64,000 bases of DNA from Mycoplana dimorpha (GTDB lineage Bacteria > Pseudomonadota > Alphaproteobacteria > Rhizobiales > Rhizobiaceae): the NCBI RefSeq assembly GCF_003046475.1, contig NZ_PZZZ01000009.1, positions 99,297 to 163,296 of the forward strand. The letters run 5' to 3'. The notes beneath the pieces are model-generated. The model was not told the origin of the DNA. It did no database searches and worked only from the letters and a program-made list of their open reading frames with translations. Both the position numbers and the translations under genes were made by a program. Shown here in pieces: positions 54,843-63,920 of this stretch (within the stretch, counting starts at the first letter, position 1; every line of letters begins with the position of its first letter).

Positions 54843-55697
54843 TCAGTTAGCGGCCGCGCAGAGCTTTTCGCGCGTCGTGGACATTGCAGCAGCGGCCGAG
54901 AAGCCATAGGGCTCGATGAGCTTGGCGAACTCGCCCGATTCCTTCAGCTTGGCGAGTTCGACATCGAACGCGTCGCGCAGTGCCTCGTTGCCCTTCTTGA
55001 AGGCGGCGCCATCGCAATAGACCGGCGCGCCCTGAACCGGAGCAACGACTTCGAGGTTCGGATCGTTGGCCTTCTTGACGAGGTCATTGATCGAGAGAAC
55101 CGGCAGCGAATAGACATCTATGCGGCCGTCCTGCAGCATCTTCAGGCCGCTCTGGCCATCCGGCACCACGATGACGCGCTCGCGCGGCACGCCGGCTTCC
55201 AGGGCCAGCTTCTCTTCCGTGCCGCCGCCCGGCGCGCCGATGGTGGCCGACTGATCCTTGGCGATGTCGGCGTAGCTCTGGAAACCCTTCGGATTGCCTT
55301 TCTTGACGAGCATGGCTTCAGCGTCACACAGCACAGGCTCGGAGTAGGCGACGGCGGCGCAGCGCTCCGGCTTCATGAACAGGCCGGCAGTGACCGCGTC
55401 GTGGCGGCCGGCCTGCAGGCCGGGGATCATCGCCCCGTATTCCGAAATCGAGGCGACGACATCCGCAACGCCGAGGCGCTTGAAGACCTCGCGAGCGACG
55501 TCGGGAGCAGCGCCCGAAACCTTGCCGTCAGCACCGACAGCGGTGAACGGCGGCTCGTTGGCGATGGCGATGCGGGCAAAGCCCTGTGCCTTCAGTTCGT
55601 CCAGCTTCGCGTCATCTGCGTTTGCAGGCACTGCCGCAAGAACCGACATCAACGCCGTGACGCCGGCTGCCATTCTCATGAAATGTTTCAATGTCAT
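54843..55697 (-). CDS. ehuB: ectoine/hydroxyectoine periplasmic binding protein EhuB
   Basis: 284 residues with a signal peptide ending near ANA-DD (about residue 27). ARIAIANEPPFTAVGADGKV is the family 3 binding-protein entry, with the aromatic/Glu ligand region FTAVGADGKVSGAAPDVA as in EhuB. It delivers ectoines to EhuCD. Confidence 0.94.
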   Translation of the reverse strand: MTLKHFMRMAAGVTALMSVLAAVPANADDAKLDELKAQGFARIAIANEPPFTAVGADGKVSGAAPDVAREVFKRLGVADVVASISEYGAMIPGLQAGRHDAVTAGLFMKPERCAAVAYSEPVLCDAEAMLVKKGNPKGFQSYADIAKDQSATIGAPGGGTEEKLALEAGVPRERVIVVPDGQSGLKMLQDGRIDVYSLPVLSINDLVKKANDPNLEVVAPVQGAPVYCDGAAFKKGNEALRDAFDVELAKLKESGEFAKLIEPYGFSAAAAMSTTREKLCAAAN

Positions 55698-55757
55698 CGT
55701 TCATCTCCTCTGGATTTTTTCCATTTTTATCGGAGGCAAGCCGGATCGCGCCGGCGA

Positions 55758-56543
55758 TCAGACGCGGTGCCCCGCCGCGATTATCTTGCGCAGGAAAGTC
55801 TGTGTTCGCTCCTGCCTGGGATTTCGGAATATGTCCTCCGGCCTGCCTTCCTCGACGATCCTGCCCTTGTCGAAGAAAAGAACGCGATCGGCAAAGTCGT
55901 GGGCGAAGCCCATCTCGTGGGTGACGAGCAGCATGGTCATGTCGGTTTCGGCGGCGAGCCTGCGCATGACGTTCAGGACCTCCTCCACCAGTTCCGGGTC
56001 GAGCGCCGAGGTCACCTCGTCAAACAGCATGATCTTCGGCGAGAGGGCCAATGCTCGGGCGATGGCGACGCGCTGCTTCTGCCCCCCCGAAAGTTGCGCA
56101 GGCATGCTCTGGGCCTTGTCGGCCATGCCCACCATGTCGAGAAGCTTCATCGCACGAGCCTCGGCCGCCGCCTTTGCCACGCCCTTGGTCAACATCGGCG
56201 CCAGCGTGATGTTGTCGAGCACGCATTTGTGCGGAAACAGGTTGAAGTGCTGGAAGACCATGCCGATCTTCGTGCGCATCTTCTGCAGATGCTTTTCATC
56301 GGCAGCGACCAGGCTGTCGCCCTTCCGCATATGATAAAGCTGTTCGCCATCGACCTCGATGTGGCCGGCGGCGATCTTCTCGAGCGTCATGAGGATGCGC
56401 AGGATGGTGGTCTTGCCGGAGCCGGACGGGCCGATCAGCGCCAGCTTCTCGCCCGGCATGACATCCATCGACAAACCGTCGAGCACCGTCAGCGGCCCGT
56501 AGGTCTTCGTGATGTTGTCGATGCGAATGATGGGCGAAGGCAT
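55758..56543 (-). CDS. ehuA: ectoine/hydroxyectoine ABC ATPase EhuA
   Basis: 261 residues. Walker [14 protein letters not shown], signature [15 protein letters not shown], Walker [15 protein letters not shown] and [10 protein letters not shown] are intact and of the polar amino-acid (GlnQ) class. It follows enuR by 121 bp that hold a candidate EnuR site and probably its own promoter. Confidence 0.94.
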   Translation of the reverse strand: MPSPIIRIDNITKTYGPLTVLDGLSMDVMPGEKLALIGPSGSGKTTILRILMTLEKIAAGHIEVDGEQLYHMRKGDSLVAADEKHLQKMRTKIGMVFQHFNLFPHKCVLDNITLAPMLTKGVAKAAAEARAMKLLDMVGMADKAQSMPAQLSGGQKQRVAIARALALSPKIMLFDEVTSALDPELVEEVLNVMRRLAAETDMTMLLVTHEMGFAHDFADRVLFFDKGRIVEEGRPEDIFRNPRQERTQTFLRKIIAAGHRV

Positions 56544-56600
56544 GCATGTCTCTCCTCTTGAGACGAGCGATGCGCGAACGATGACGAGCTTGTTAAATCA

Positions 56601-56630
56601 TGTCAATTATCAAAATAATATCATGACAAT
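56601..56630. promoter_or_regulatory. candidate EnuR site upstream of ehuA
   Basis: TGTCAATTATCA (56601-56612) and TATCATGACAAT (56619-56630) form an imperfect dyad in an A+T-rich patch between enuR and ehuA. TGTCAATT, TATCA and TGACAAT also occur in the enuR promoter at 58062-58087, which suggests one regulator binds both. Confidence 0.45.
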
Positions 56631-56664
56631 AATTCCTCACCGCTAGAATGAGAGGCGGAAATCG

Positions 56665-58050
56665 TCAAATGGCGAGCAGCAGCGCTTCCGGATTGCCCTG
56701 AGCCAGTGAAGCGACGATACCGAGCCCCGTCCGCAATTCCGCCTCGGAGGTGGAGCCGACGGAGATGCGCACGGCCGGAGCGTGGCCGCGGTCCGCTGTC
56801 TGGAAGGAGGCACCCGGAGCGATCGCCACCCCGCGCAGCCGCGCCTGCGCCACGAAACCCTCCTCCGTATGCTGGCAGGTCAGCGGCAACCAGACATGCA
56901 GGCTCTGCGGATGGGCGTGATAGGCAAGCCCGGCCAGCGCTTCGGCGGCGATCTCGTGACGCCGCGCCAGAGCCCGCCTTTGCCAGTTGACCAGTTCCAT
57001 CGCCGTGCCGTTGCCGACCCAGCGCGTGGCGATTTCGGCGATCGCCGGCGTGGCCATCCAGTTGGACACCAGATGCCGGTTGGCAACGGCGGCGACATAG
57101 CGGTCCGGCGCGGCGAGATAGCCGATCCGCAGGCCGGGCACGGTGATTTTGGTGAAGCTGGTGACGTAGAGAGTGCGCTCCGGCGCGAAGCTCTGCACCG
57201 GCGGCGGACGGCTTTCGACCATCGGCCCGAGAATGTCGTTCTCGATGATCGCGATATCGTGTGCCGTGGCGACGGCGGCAAGCTCCTGGCGGCGCTTGGC
57301 GCTCATCAGCGTTGCCGTGGGATTGACCACAGAAGGCTGGAGAAATACCGCCCGGATAGGCCCGTTCCGGCAGGCAGCATCCAAGGCCTCCGGGACCATC
57401 CCGTCGGCATCGATCGCCAGGCCCTCAAGATGAATGCCGAGGTAGGTGGAAAGCGGCACCAGCGTATGATGGCTGATTGCCTCCGTGGCGACCGTCGATC
57501 CAGGCGGCGCGACGCTCATCAACGCCACGGTCATGGCCGAAGTGGCCCCGTTCGTCAGGTTGATGTTGAGCGGGGGTACGTCCAGCCCACACAGCGACAG
57601 CCATTCTGCCGCGACGGCCCGGTGGCGGGGGAACACCATGTTGGGTCGAAACGAAAGAGCAGAACTGGCCGGCAGGTTATCCGCCAACCATCCGAAGGCC
57701 TCGCGCATGCGGTCGAGATGGATCTGTTCGCAGACAGGCTTCAGGATCGACAGATCGATGACCTCGCCCAGGCGCTCCGGCAGATATGGCGGCTCCGGCT
57801 CCTTCGGCCTGGTCTGCACGAAAGAGCCGCGGCCGATCTCGCCCACGATCATTCCGCGCCGGATCAACTCGTCATAGGCGCGGCTGACCGTCTGGATCGA
57901 CAGTTTGAGGTCCTCCGCGAGCTTTCGGTGCGTGGGCAGCCGAGTGCCGTTGGCAAGCTTGCCGTCATGGATAGCATTGGCGATTTGCTCGGCGAGCGAG
58001 AGATAGGCCGGACGGCGAAGCTGCAGCGGATCGGGGCGCCAATTTGTCAT
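56665..58050 (-). CDS. enuR: MocR/GabR-type regulator of ectoine catabolism
   Basis: 461 residues from the ATG at 58050. An N-terminal GntR winged helix (TRLPTHRKLAEDLKLSIQTV, about residues 36-55) is fused to an aminotransferase fold I domain. The PLP lysine is Lys301 in SFTKITVPGLRIGYL and the pyridine-contacting Asp is Asp272 in IENDILG, so cofactor binding looks intact. EnuR proteins are known to repress ectoine genes and respond to catabolic intermediates such as N-acetyl-diaminobutyrate. It heads the ehu/eut/doe genes and diverges from the asnC-like gene. Confidence 0.92.
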   Translation of the reverse strand: MTNWRPDPLQLRRPAYLSLAEQIANAIHDGKLANGTRLPTHRKLAEDLKLSIQTVSRAYDELIRRGMIVGEIGRGSFVQTRPKEPEPPYLPERLGEVIDLSILKPVCEQIHLDRMREAFGWLADNLPASSALSFRPNMVFPRHRAVAAEWLSLCGLDVPPLNINLTNGATSAMTVALMSVAPPGSTVATEAISHHTLVPLSTYLGIHLEGLAIDADGMVPEALDAACRNGPIRAVFLQPSVVNPTATLMSAKRRQELAAVATAHDIAIIENDILGPMVESRPPPVQSFAPERTLYVTSFTKITVPGLRIGYLAAPDRYVAAVANRHLVSNWMATPAIAEIATRWVGNGTAMELVNWQRRALARRHEIAAEALAGLAYHAHPQSLHVWLPLTCQHTEEGFVAQARLRGVAIAPGASFQTADRGHAPAVRISVGSTSEAELRTGLGIVASLAQGNPEALLLAI

Positions 58051-58061
58051 GCTTTTGACAG

Positions 58062-58084
58062 TGATAAATATCAGGTCAATTGAC
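58062..58084. promoter_or_regulatory. paired palindromes in the enuR / asnC-like promoter
   Basis: TGATAAATATCA (58062-58073) has 5-bp symmetrical arms, and GTCAATTGAC (58075-58084) is a perfect 10-bp palindrome next to it. They lie 12-34 bp upstream of enuR and in the divergent control region, in sequence much richer in A+T than the surroundings. Confidence 0.5.
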
Positions 58085-58155
58085 AATGGAAAATTGCATT
58101 CGTCCGGGCTTTTTCATAGGCTCTGCCATGATTCCGATTTGAGGTCCCCCGCCGC

Positions 58156-58653
58156 ATGAAACTTGACGTGATCGACCTGCGCATCCTCGAGGCCGTCCAG
58201 CGCGACGGCCGCATCACCAAGGTGGCGCTCGCCGAAGAGGTCGGGCTGTCGCCCACACCCTGCTGGATGCGGCTGCGCAAGCTTGAAAAGGTCGGCATCG
58301 TTTCGGGCTATCATGCCCGCGTCGCCGTCCGCCGCGTCGCACCGGTCGCAAGCGTCATGATGGAAGTCACCCTCGAACACCATCGCCAGGCCGATTTCGA
58401 TCGCTTCGAACGCGCGGTGGCCACCATTCCGGAAATCGTCGCCTGCTGGTCGGTCGGCGGCGGCGTCGATTATATCCTGAGGATCATGGCGGCGGATATC
58501 GACGCCTATCAGCGACTGGTCGACGGCCTGCTCGACCGCGAAATCGGCATCGCCCGCTACTTCACCTATATCGTCACCAAGACGGTGAAGGAAGAAACCG
58601 CCCTGCCGCTGACCATGCTGCTATCGGGGACGGAAACGGCAAACGGCCAATAG
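58156..58653 (+). CDS. AsnC/Lrp-family regulator (DoeX-like)
   Basis: 165 residues. The HTH (ITKVALAEEVGLSPTPCWMRL in parts, about residues 20-42) and RAM domain (ASVMMEVTLEHHRQADFDRF, CWSVGGGVDYILRIMAADID) are complete. An AsnC-type gene (doeX/asnC) accompanies ectoine genes in many bacteria and is thought to activate or repress them. It diverges from enuR and precedes doeC and doeD. Confidence 0.91.
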   Translation: MKLDVIDLRILEAVQRDGRITKVALAEEVGLSPTPCWMRLRKLEKVGIVSGYHARVAVRRVAPVASVMMEVTLEHHRQADFDRFERAVATIPEIVACWSVGGGVDYILRIMAADIDAYQRLVDGLLDREIGIARYFTYIVTKTVKEETALPLTMLLSGTETANGQ

Positions 58654-58659
58654 ACGATT

Positions 58660-58703
58660 CCTCTCTTGGCGCCGGGTCTCTTGGACCAATCCTCTCTTGG
58701 CGC
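58660..58703. repeat. triple TCTCTTGG direct repeat upstream of doeC
   Basis: TCTCTTGG occurs at 58662-58669, 58677-58684 and 58693-58700, spaced 15 and 16 bp. The outer two belong to a perfect 13-bp repeat CCTCTCTTGGCGC (58660-58672 and 58691-58703), 31 bp apart or three helical turns. It lies between the asnC-like gene and doeC and could be a binding array or a slippage product. Confidence 0.55.
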
Positions 58704-58773
58704 GCCCGTCAACAGACCATCTCTCGTGTCAAACCTGCCAGACTCCGCGTCAGGAAGCACGAGGAGCCCGGAG

Positions 58774-60270
58774 ATGAATGCCGTATTCGCACGACCTGCC
58801 TGCCACGACGCGCTTGAGCGCCTGAAGGACAGACATCTCCTGAAGTCACTGGCCTATGTCGGCGGCCGCTGGGTCGCCAATGGTGCAAACCGCACCTTCG
58901 AAGTTCCAGATCCCGCTAGCTCCACGCCGCTCGCCTGGGTTTCCGCGCTGGATGCCGAGGAGACCAGAAGCGCGATCGATGCAGCCGCGGCTGCGTTCTG
59001 CGAATGGCGCTCCTTGCTGCCGCAGGATCGTGCCACCATCCTGCGGCGCTGGTACGACCTGATGCTGGCCGCCAAGGACGACCTCGCGCTGATCATGACG
59101 CTGGAACAGGGAAAGCCGCTGTCGGAATCGCAAGGCGAGATCGACTATGCGGCCGCATTCGTCGAGTGGTACGCCGAGGAGGGCAAGCGACTGAATGCCG
59201 AGAGCGTAACAAGCCATCTTCGGGGCACGGAGATGATCGTGCGCCGCGAGGCGCTCGGCGTCGTCGGCATCGTCACGCCCTGGAACTTCCCCTGCGCCAT
59301 GGTCACCCGCAAGGCGGCAGCGGCGCTCGCCGCCGGCTGCACTGTCGTCGCCCACCCTTCCTCCGAAACGCCTCTGTCCGCCTTGGCGCTGGCGGAGCTC
59401 GGCGAGCGGGCCGGCCTGCCCGCCGGCGTCTTCAACGTGGTCACCGGCGATGCCGAAACGATCGTCGGTCGGATGTGTGAGGACCATCGTGTACGTGCCA
59501 TCAGCTTCACCGGCTCGACCGAGATCGGCAGGGTCATCGCCGGACAATGCGCGGCAACCATGAAGCGGCTGGTGATGGAACTCGGCGGCCACGCGCCTCT
59601 GATCGTCTTCGACGATGCGGACATCGGCAAGGCCGTGGACATCGCCGTCAACGCCAAGTTCGCGACATCCGGCCAGGATTGCCTCGCCGCCAACCGCATC
59701 TTTGTCCAACGCCCGGTCCTGGAGGCCTTCAGCACCGCCTTCAAGGCGCGGATCGAAGCCCTGAAGGTCGGCCCCGGTCTTGAGCCCGGCGCCGACATCG
59801 GCCCGCTGATGCACACGCGCGCCCTTTATAAGGTGGACGAGCAGGTGAAGGACGCCATCAGGCGCGGAGCCCGCTGCCTCACCGGCGGCAGGGCTCATCA
59901 GGCCGGCCCACTGTTCTACACGCCGACGCTTCTGGTCGACGTGCCCGAAGATGCGGTGATCATGCGCGAAGAGACCTTCGGGCCGGTTGCGGCCGTCACC
60001 GCATTCGATACCGAGGCGGAGGTCATTGCCCGGGCCAACGACACCGAATACGGCCTTGTCGCCTATGTCGTCACGGAAAACGGTGCCCGCCAGATGCGGC
60101 TCGGCCGCGCCCTCGAATACGGCATGGTGGCGATCAACCGGGTGAAGATCACCGGCGGTCCCATACCCTTCGGCGGCTGGAAACAATCCGGCATCGGCCG
60201 CGAAGGCTCCCGGCACGGCCTCGAGGCCTTCACCGAACTCAAATATCTCTGCATCGACACGGCCGCCTGA
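58774..60270 (+). CDS. doeC: aspartate-semialdehyde (succinate-semialdehyde-type) dehydrogenase
   Basis: 498 residues, NAD(P)-dependent aldehyde dehydrogenase. TPWNFPCAMVTRK, SFTGSTEIGRVIAGQ, the general base Glu in MELGGHAPLIVFDDADI and the catalytic Cys in FATSGQDCLAANRIF are intact; RVKITGGPIPFGGWKQSGIG is GabD-like. In the ectoine route it oxidises aspartate-semialdehyde to aspartate. The ATG at 58774 has AGGAG about 8 nt upstream, better than a start at 58666. Confidence 0.92.
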   Translation: MNAVFARPACHDALERLKDRHLLKSLAYVGGRWVANGANRTFEVPDPASSTPLAWVSALDAEETRSAIDAAAAAFCEWRSLLPQDRATILRRWYDLMLAAKDDLALIMTLEQGKPLSESQGEIDYAAAFVEWYAEEGKRLNAESVTSHLRGTEMIVRREALGVVGIVTPWNFPCAMVTRKAAAALAAGCTVVAHPSSETPLSALALAELGERAGLPAGVFNVVTGDAETIVGRMCEDHRVRAISFTGSTEIGRVIAGQCAATMKRLVMELGGHAPLIVFDDADIGKAVDIAVNAKFATSGQDCLAANRIFVQRPVLEAFSTAFKARIEALKVGPGLEPGADIGPLMHTRALYKVDEQVKDAIRRGARCLTGGRAHQAGPLFYTPTLLVDVPEDAVIMREETFGPVAAVTAFDTEAEVIARANDTEYGLVAYVVTENGARQMRLGRALEYGMVAINRVKITGGPIPFGGWKQSGIGREGSRHGLEAFTELKYLCIDTAA

Positions 60271-60314
60271 CGCCTCTCGACGCTGACCCGAACACCGAAA
60301 AAAAGGAAAGCAAC

Positions 60315-61691
60315 ATGTCCGAACACAGCAATGAAATGGCCGCCTGGGATCGCGACCACTTCTTCCACCCGTCGACTCACATGGGCATGCACGCGCGCGG
60401 CGAGACGCCGACGCGCATCATCGCCGGCGGCGAAGGCGTCCACATCACCGATACCAACGGCCGCACGAGTCTCGATGCCTTTGCCGGGCTCTATTGCGTC
60501 AATGTCGGCTACGGCCGCCAGAAGATTTCCGATGCGATTGCGGAGCAAGCCAGGAACCTTGCCTACTACCACGGCTATGTCGGGCACGGCACGGAAGCCT
60601 CGATCACACTGTCGAAGATGATCATCGACCGCGCGCCGGAAGGCATGTCGCGGGTCTATTTTGGCCTCTCCGGCTCCGACGCCAACGAGACCAACATCAA
60701 GCTGATCTGGTACTACAACAACATCCTCGGGCGTCCTGAGAAGAAGAAGATCATTTCGCGCTGGCGCGGCTATCACGGCTCCGGTGTCATGACCGGTTCG
60801 CTGACCGGTCTCGAGCTCTTCCACAACCTGTTCGATTTGCCGCGCGCCCCGATCCTGCACACTGAAGCACCCTACTACTTCCGCCGGCCGGACCGCTCGA
60901 TGAGCGAAGACCAGTTCTCGCAATATTGCGCGGACAAGCTGGAAGAGATGATCCTTGCGGAAGGCCCCGACACCATCGCCGCCTTCATAGGCGAGCCGAT
61001 CCTCGGCACTGGCGGCATAGTCCCGCCGCCGCAGGGCTACTGGCAGAAAATCCAATCCGTGCTGGAGAAATACGACATCCTGCTCGTCGCCGACGAAGTC
61101 GTCACCGGCTTCGGCCGCCTCGCCTCGATGTTCGGCTCCGATCACTACGGCATGAAGCCGGACCTGATCACCATCGCCAAGGGGCTCACTTCCGCCTATG
61201 CCCCGCTCTCCGGCTCGATCGTCTCCGACAAGATGTGGCAGGTACTCGTGCAGGGATCGGACAAGGCGGGCGCCATCGGTCACGGCTGGACCTACTCGGC
61301 CCACCCGATCTGCGCCGCCGCCGGGATCGCCAACCTCGAACTGGTCGACGAACTCCGCCTGGTAGAGAATGCCGGCTCCACCGGCGCCTATTTCCGCTCG
61401 GAGCTGGCCAAGGCCGTCGCCGGCCACAAACACGTCGGCGAGGTGCGCGGCGACGGATTGATGGCTGCCGTGGAATTCGTCGAGGACCGAGATGATCGCG
61501 TCTTCTTCGACCCCTCCCGGAAGATCGGTCCGCAGGTCTCCGCCGCCCTTCTCGAGCGCGGCGTTATCGGCCGGGCCATGCCGCAGGGCGACATTCTCGG
61601 CTTTGCCCCGCCGCTTTGCCTGACCCGCGAGGAAGCCGACACCGTCGTCAAGGCGACGGCTGCGGCGATTGAAACGGTTCTCGGTCGCTGA
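60315..61691 (+). CDS. doeD: diaminobutyrate aminotransferase of ectoine catabolism
   Basis: 458 residues, class III PLP enzyme. FFHPSTHMGMHARGE, VYFGLSGSDANETNIKLIWY, LLVADEVVTGFGRLASMFGSD and LITIAKGLTSAYAPLSG (PLP Lys) are typical of the omega-amino-acid:pyruvate branch to which DoeD belongs. It converts L-2,4-diaminobutyrate to aspartate-semialdehyde, feeding DoeC encoded 44 bp upstream. AAAAAAAGGAAAG precedes the ATG. Confidence 0.92.
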   Translation: MSEHSNEMAAWDRDHFFHPSTHMGMHARGETPTRIIAGGEGVHITDTNGRTSLDAFAGLYCVNVGYGRQKISDAIAEQARNLAYYHGYVGHGTEASITLSKMIIDRAPEGMSRVYFGLSGSDANETNIKLIWYYNNILGRPEKKKIISRWRGYHGSGVMTGSLTGLELFHNLFDLPRAPILHTEAPYYFRRPDRSMSEDQFSQYCADKLEEMILAEGPDTIAAFIGEPILGTGGIVPPPQGYWQKIQSVLEKYDILLVADEVVTGFGRLASMFGSDHYGMKPDLITIAKGLTSAYAPLSGSIVSDKMWQVLVQGSDKAGAIGHGWTYSAHPICAAAGIANLELVDELRLVENAGSTGAYFRSELAKAVAGHKHVGEVRGDGLMAAVEFVEDRDDRVFFDPSRKIGPQVSAALLERGVIGRAMPQGDILGFAPPLCLTREEADTVVKATAAAIETVLGR

Positions 61692-61701
61692 GGAGGCTCT
61701 G

Positions 61702-62802
61702 ATGATGACGGTTCCCGATACGATGGCTGCCGTGCGCCTTATGGGCCACGGCGGTCTGGACAAGTTGGTCTACAGCCGTGACGTGCCGGTTCCGCGCGTG
61801 GCAGCGGGCGAAGTCCTGATCAAGGTGAGTGCCTGCGGCATGAACAACACCGACGTCTGGGTGCGCGAAGGCGCTTATGGCACGGAAGACGACCCAGCCG
61901 CCGTCTCGACGTGGCGCCGGCAGGGCAACACGCTCACCTTCCCGCGCATCCAGGGCACGGATGCTGTCGGCCATATCGTCGCGGTCGGCGAGGGCATCGA
62001 CGAGGCGCGGATTGGCGAGCGCGTCATGGTCGATTTCTCGATCTACAACCGAGAGGACGACAGCCTTGCCGACATCGACTACATGGGGCACGGCCGGGAC
62101 GGCGGCTATGCCGAATACATGGCGCTTCCGGCCGAGAACGCCCATGTCGTCGCCACCGACATGAGCGATGTCGAACTCGCCACGTTCTGCTGCGCCTATC
62201 TCACGGCTGAACGCATGCTGATGCGCGCCCGTCTTGCCGCGGGCGAAACGGTGCTCGTCACCGGCGCCTCCGGTGGCGTCGGTTCAGGAATCATCCAGCT
62301 TGCGCGGGCCCGCGGTGCGGTGCCTATCGCCTTCACGGCACCGGGCAAGGAGCATGCCATGCTCGATATCGGCGCGGAGGCGGTTGTCACCCGTGGCGAT
62401 GGCGATTTCGTCGAGGCCGTCAGCAGGGCCGCCAACGGCAAGCCGATCGACGTCGTCGCCGATCTCGTTGGCGGTACCATCTTCAACGATCTCCTGAAGA
62501 TCCTCCGTCCGGAAGGCCGCTACACGACGGCTGGCGCTATCGCCGGACCCGTGGTGCAGTTGGACCTCAGGACGATGTATCTCAAACAGCTCGAACTGCA
62601 CGGATCGAGCCAGGGCAGCCGCGCCGATTTCCGCAAGCTGATCGGCTACATCGAGGACGGGAAAATCCGCCCGCTCGTCGGCGGTGTTTATCCGCTTTCC
62701 GAGTTTCACAAGGCCCAGACGGATTTTATCCGCAAGAGCTTCGTGGGCAAGCTGGTTGTGGTGCCGGACGCGGTGAGACGCGCCGCATGCCGCGGAACTT
62801 GA
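61702..62802 (+). CDS. MDR family oxidoreductase (quinone reductase/alcohol dehydrogenase-like)
   Basis: 366 residues (a second ATG at 61705 has better spacing from AGGAGG at 61691-61696). GroES-like domain with VSACGMNNTDVWVREGAYG, nucleotide-binding domain with VLVTGASGGVGSGIIQLAR. The second zinc loop of alcohol dehydrogenases is absent, so it may be zinc-free. It begins 10 bp after doeD and is probably co-transcribed; no step of the known ectoine route needs it. Confidence 0.87.
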   Translation: MMTVPDTMAAVRLMGHGGLDKLVYSRDVPVPRVAAGEVLIKVSACGMNNTDVWVREGAYGTEDDPAAVSTWRRQGNTLTFPRIQGTDAVGHIVAVGEGIDEARIGERVMVDFSIYNREDDSLADIDYMGHGRDGGYAEYMALPAENAHVVATDMSDVELATFCCAYLTAERMLMRARLAAGETVLVTGASGGVGSGIIQLARARGAVPIAFTAPGKEHAMLDIGAEAVVTRGDGDFVEAVSRAANGKPIDVVADLVGGTIFNDLLKILRPEGRYTTAGAIAGPVVQLDLRTMYLKQLELHGSSQGSRADFRKLIGYIEDGKIRPLVGGVYPLSEFHKAQTDFIRKSFVGKLVVVPDAVRRAACRGT

Positions 62803-62820
62803 GACGGAGGCCAAACAACA

Positions 62821-62852
62821 AAAGCTCCTCAACGCGTGCGCGGAGGAGCTTT
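62821..62852 (+). terminator. rho-independent-like terminator after the doe plus-strand operon
   Basis: Arms AAAGCTCCTC (62821-62830) and GAGGAGCTTT (62843-62852) form a perfect 10-bp stem about 18 bp past the MDR gene stop, with A on the left and TTT on the right as in bidirectional intrinsic terminators. Confidence 0.7.
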
Positions 62853-62855
62853 CAT

Positions 62856-63402
62856 TGAAGCGACTTGAAGGAAAAAATATTGAATTCTTTATGGTCGCGG
62901 GGCCGGACCAGATTCTTGGCCGCAACTACAAAAGCCATGACGGTCGCGGGAAGCACAGCTTGATACCTTATGCGTGGCTTGGACTTGGAACTGCTGCATC
63001 CGATGCAGCACGCCTGGCTTGTCGTTGCCGAGATCATCGATCTCGACCTGGAACGACGGTGGGCTGACAATCTGTATTTCGGGATCGTGTTCGAGACTAG
63101 CTTCGTGCTCAACCTCCTGCGGATCAAGAAGAGCGCCGGCATACTGGTTGATCCCGCTGCAATGCGCCGGCACTGAAGAACAGCAGAGCTCTTCGAGCCG
63201 GGGCTCTCTTGTTGAGCGACCGTTTGATCAATGCGTCACTTCCAAGCCGGCACGTAACAAATTACGCATACCGGAAAGGCAGAATTTCCTTACTAATGCG
63301 GGAGACCCGATCATTGTGAACCCGGCAACGTACCGCTCGGTGCTGGAAGCCATGACGACGGCGCCGAAGGGGGCCGGGAATGGCAACGACACGCTTGTGG
63401 GT
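62856..63402. other. unassigned region before the recombinase remnant
   Basis: Several short frames overlap on both strands (for example 62970-63176 plus, 68 residues, with hydrophobic and acidic segments), but none has a clear ribosome site or a recognisable domain. On the plus strand, PIIVNPATYRSVLEAM just before 63402 may belong to the recombinase relic in another frame. Confidence 0.4.
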
Positions 63403-63408
63403 TAGGGC

Positions 63409-63762
<354 letters not shown>

Positions 63763-63788
63763 TTATTTCTTTGCGCTTCAACGCATAT

Positions 63789-63806
63789 GGGCCGCGTGCG
63801 CGGCCC
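63789..63806. repeat. hairpin between 5S rRNA and tRNA-fMet
   Basis: Perfect 7-bp arms GGGCCGC (63789-63795) and GCGGCCC (63800-63806) with a 4-nt loop. In the 5S-to-tRNA direction no T-run follows, so RNA processing or folding is more likely than termination. Confidence 0.5.
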
Positions 63807-63852
63807 TTTCAAGTGTCGGCGTCAGCCGATAGTGTCGAGAAGATGGTCTATC

Positions 63853-63873
63853 CTGGACAGGCCGCCTGTCCAG
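63853..63873. repeat. second hairpin in the 5S-tRNA spacer
   Basis: CTGGACAGG (63853-63861) and CCTGTCCAG (63865-63873) form a perfect 9-bp stem with a 3-nt loop, about 50 bp past the 5S 3' end. It probably guides precursor processing. Confidence 0.5.
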
Positions 63874-63920
63874 ACCGTCTGCGACGTTCCGGGGCGCCTG
63901 TTTTGCATCGATTTGCCTTT

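Noticed and set aside
54231..56561. 776-residue open frame on the plus strand across ehuB, ehuC and ehuA
   Set aside because: It is wholly antisense to clear ABC transporter genes; long antisense frames are expected in high-G+C codon use and it shows no domain.
60063..61763. 566-residue minus-strand frame across doeD
   Set aside because: Antisense to doeD and the end of doeC, with no recognisable motif.
62970..63176. Possible small protein of 68 residues
   Set aside because: No good ribosome site, overlaps equally long frames on the other strand, and lies in a decayed region.
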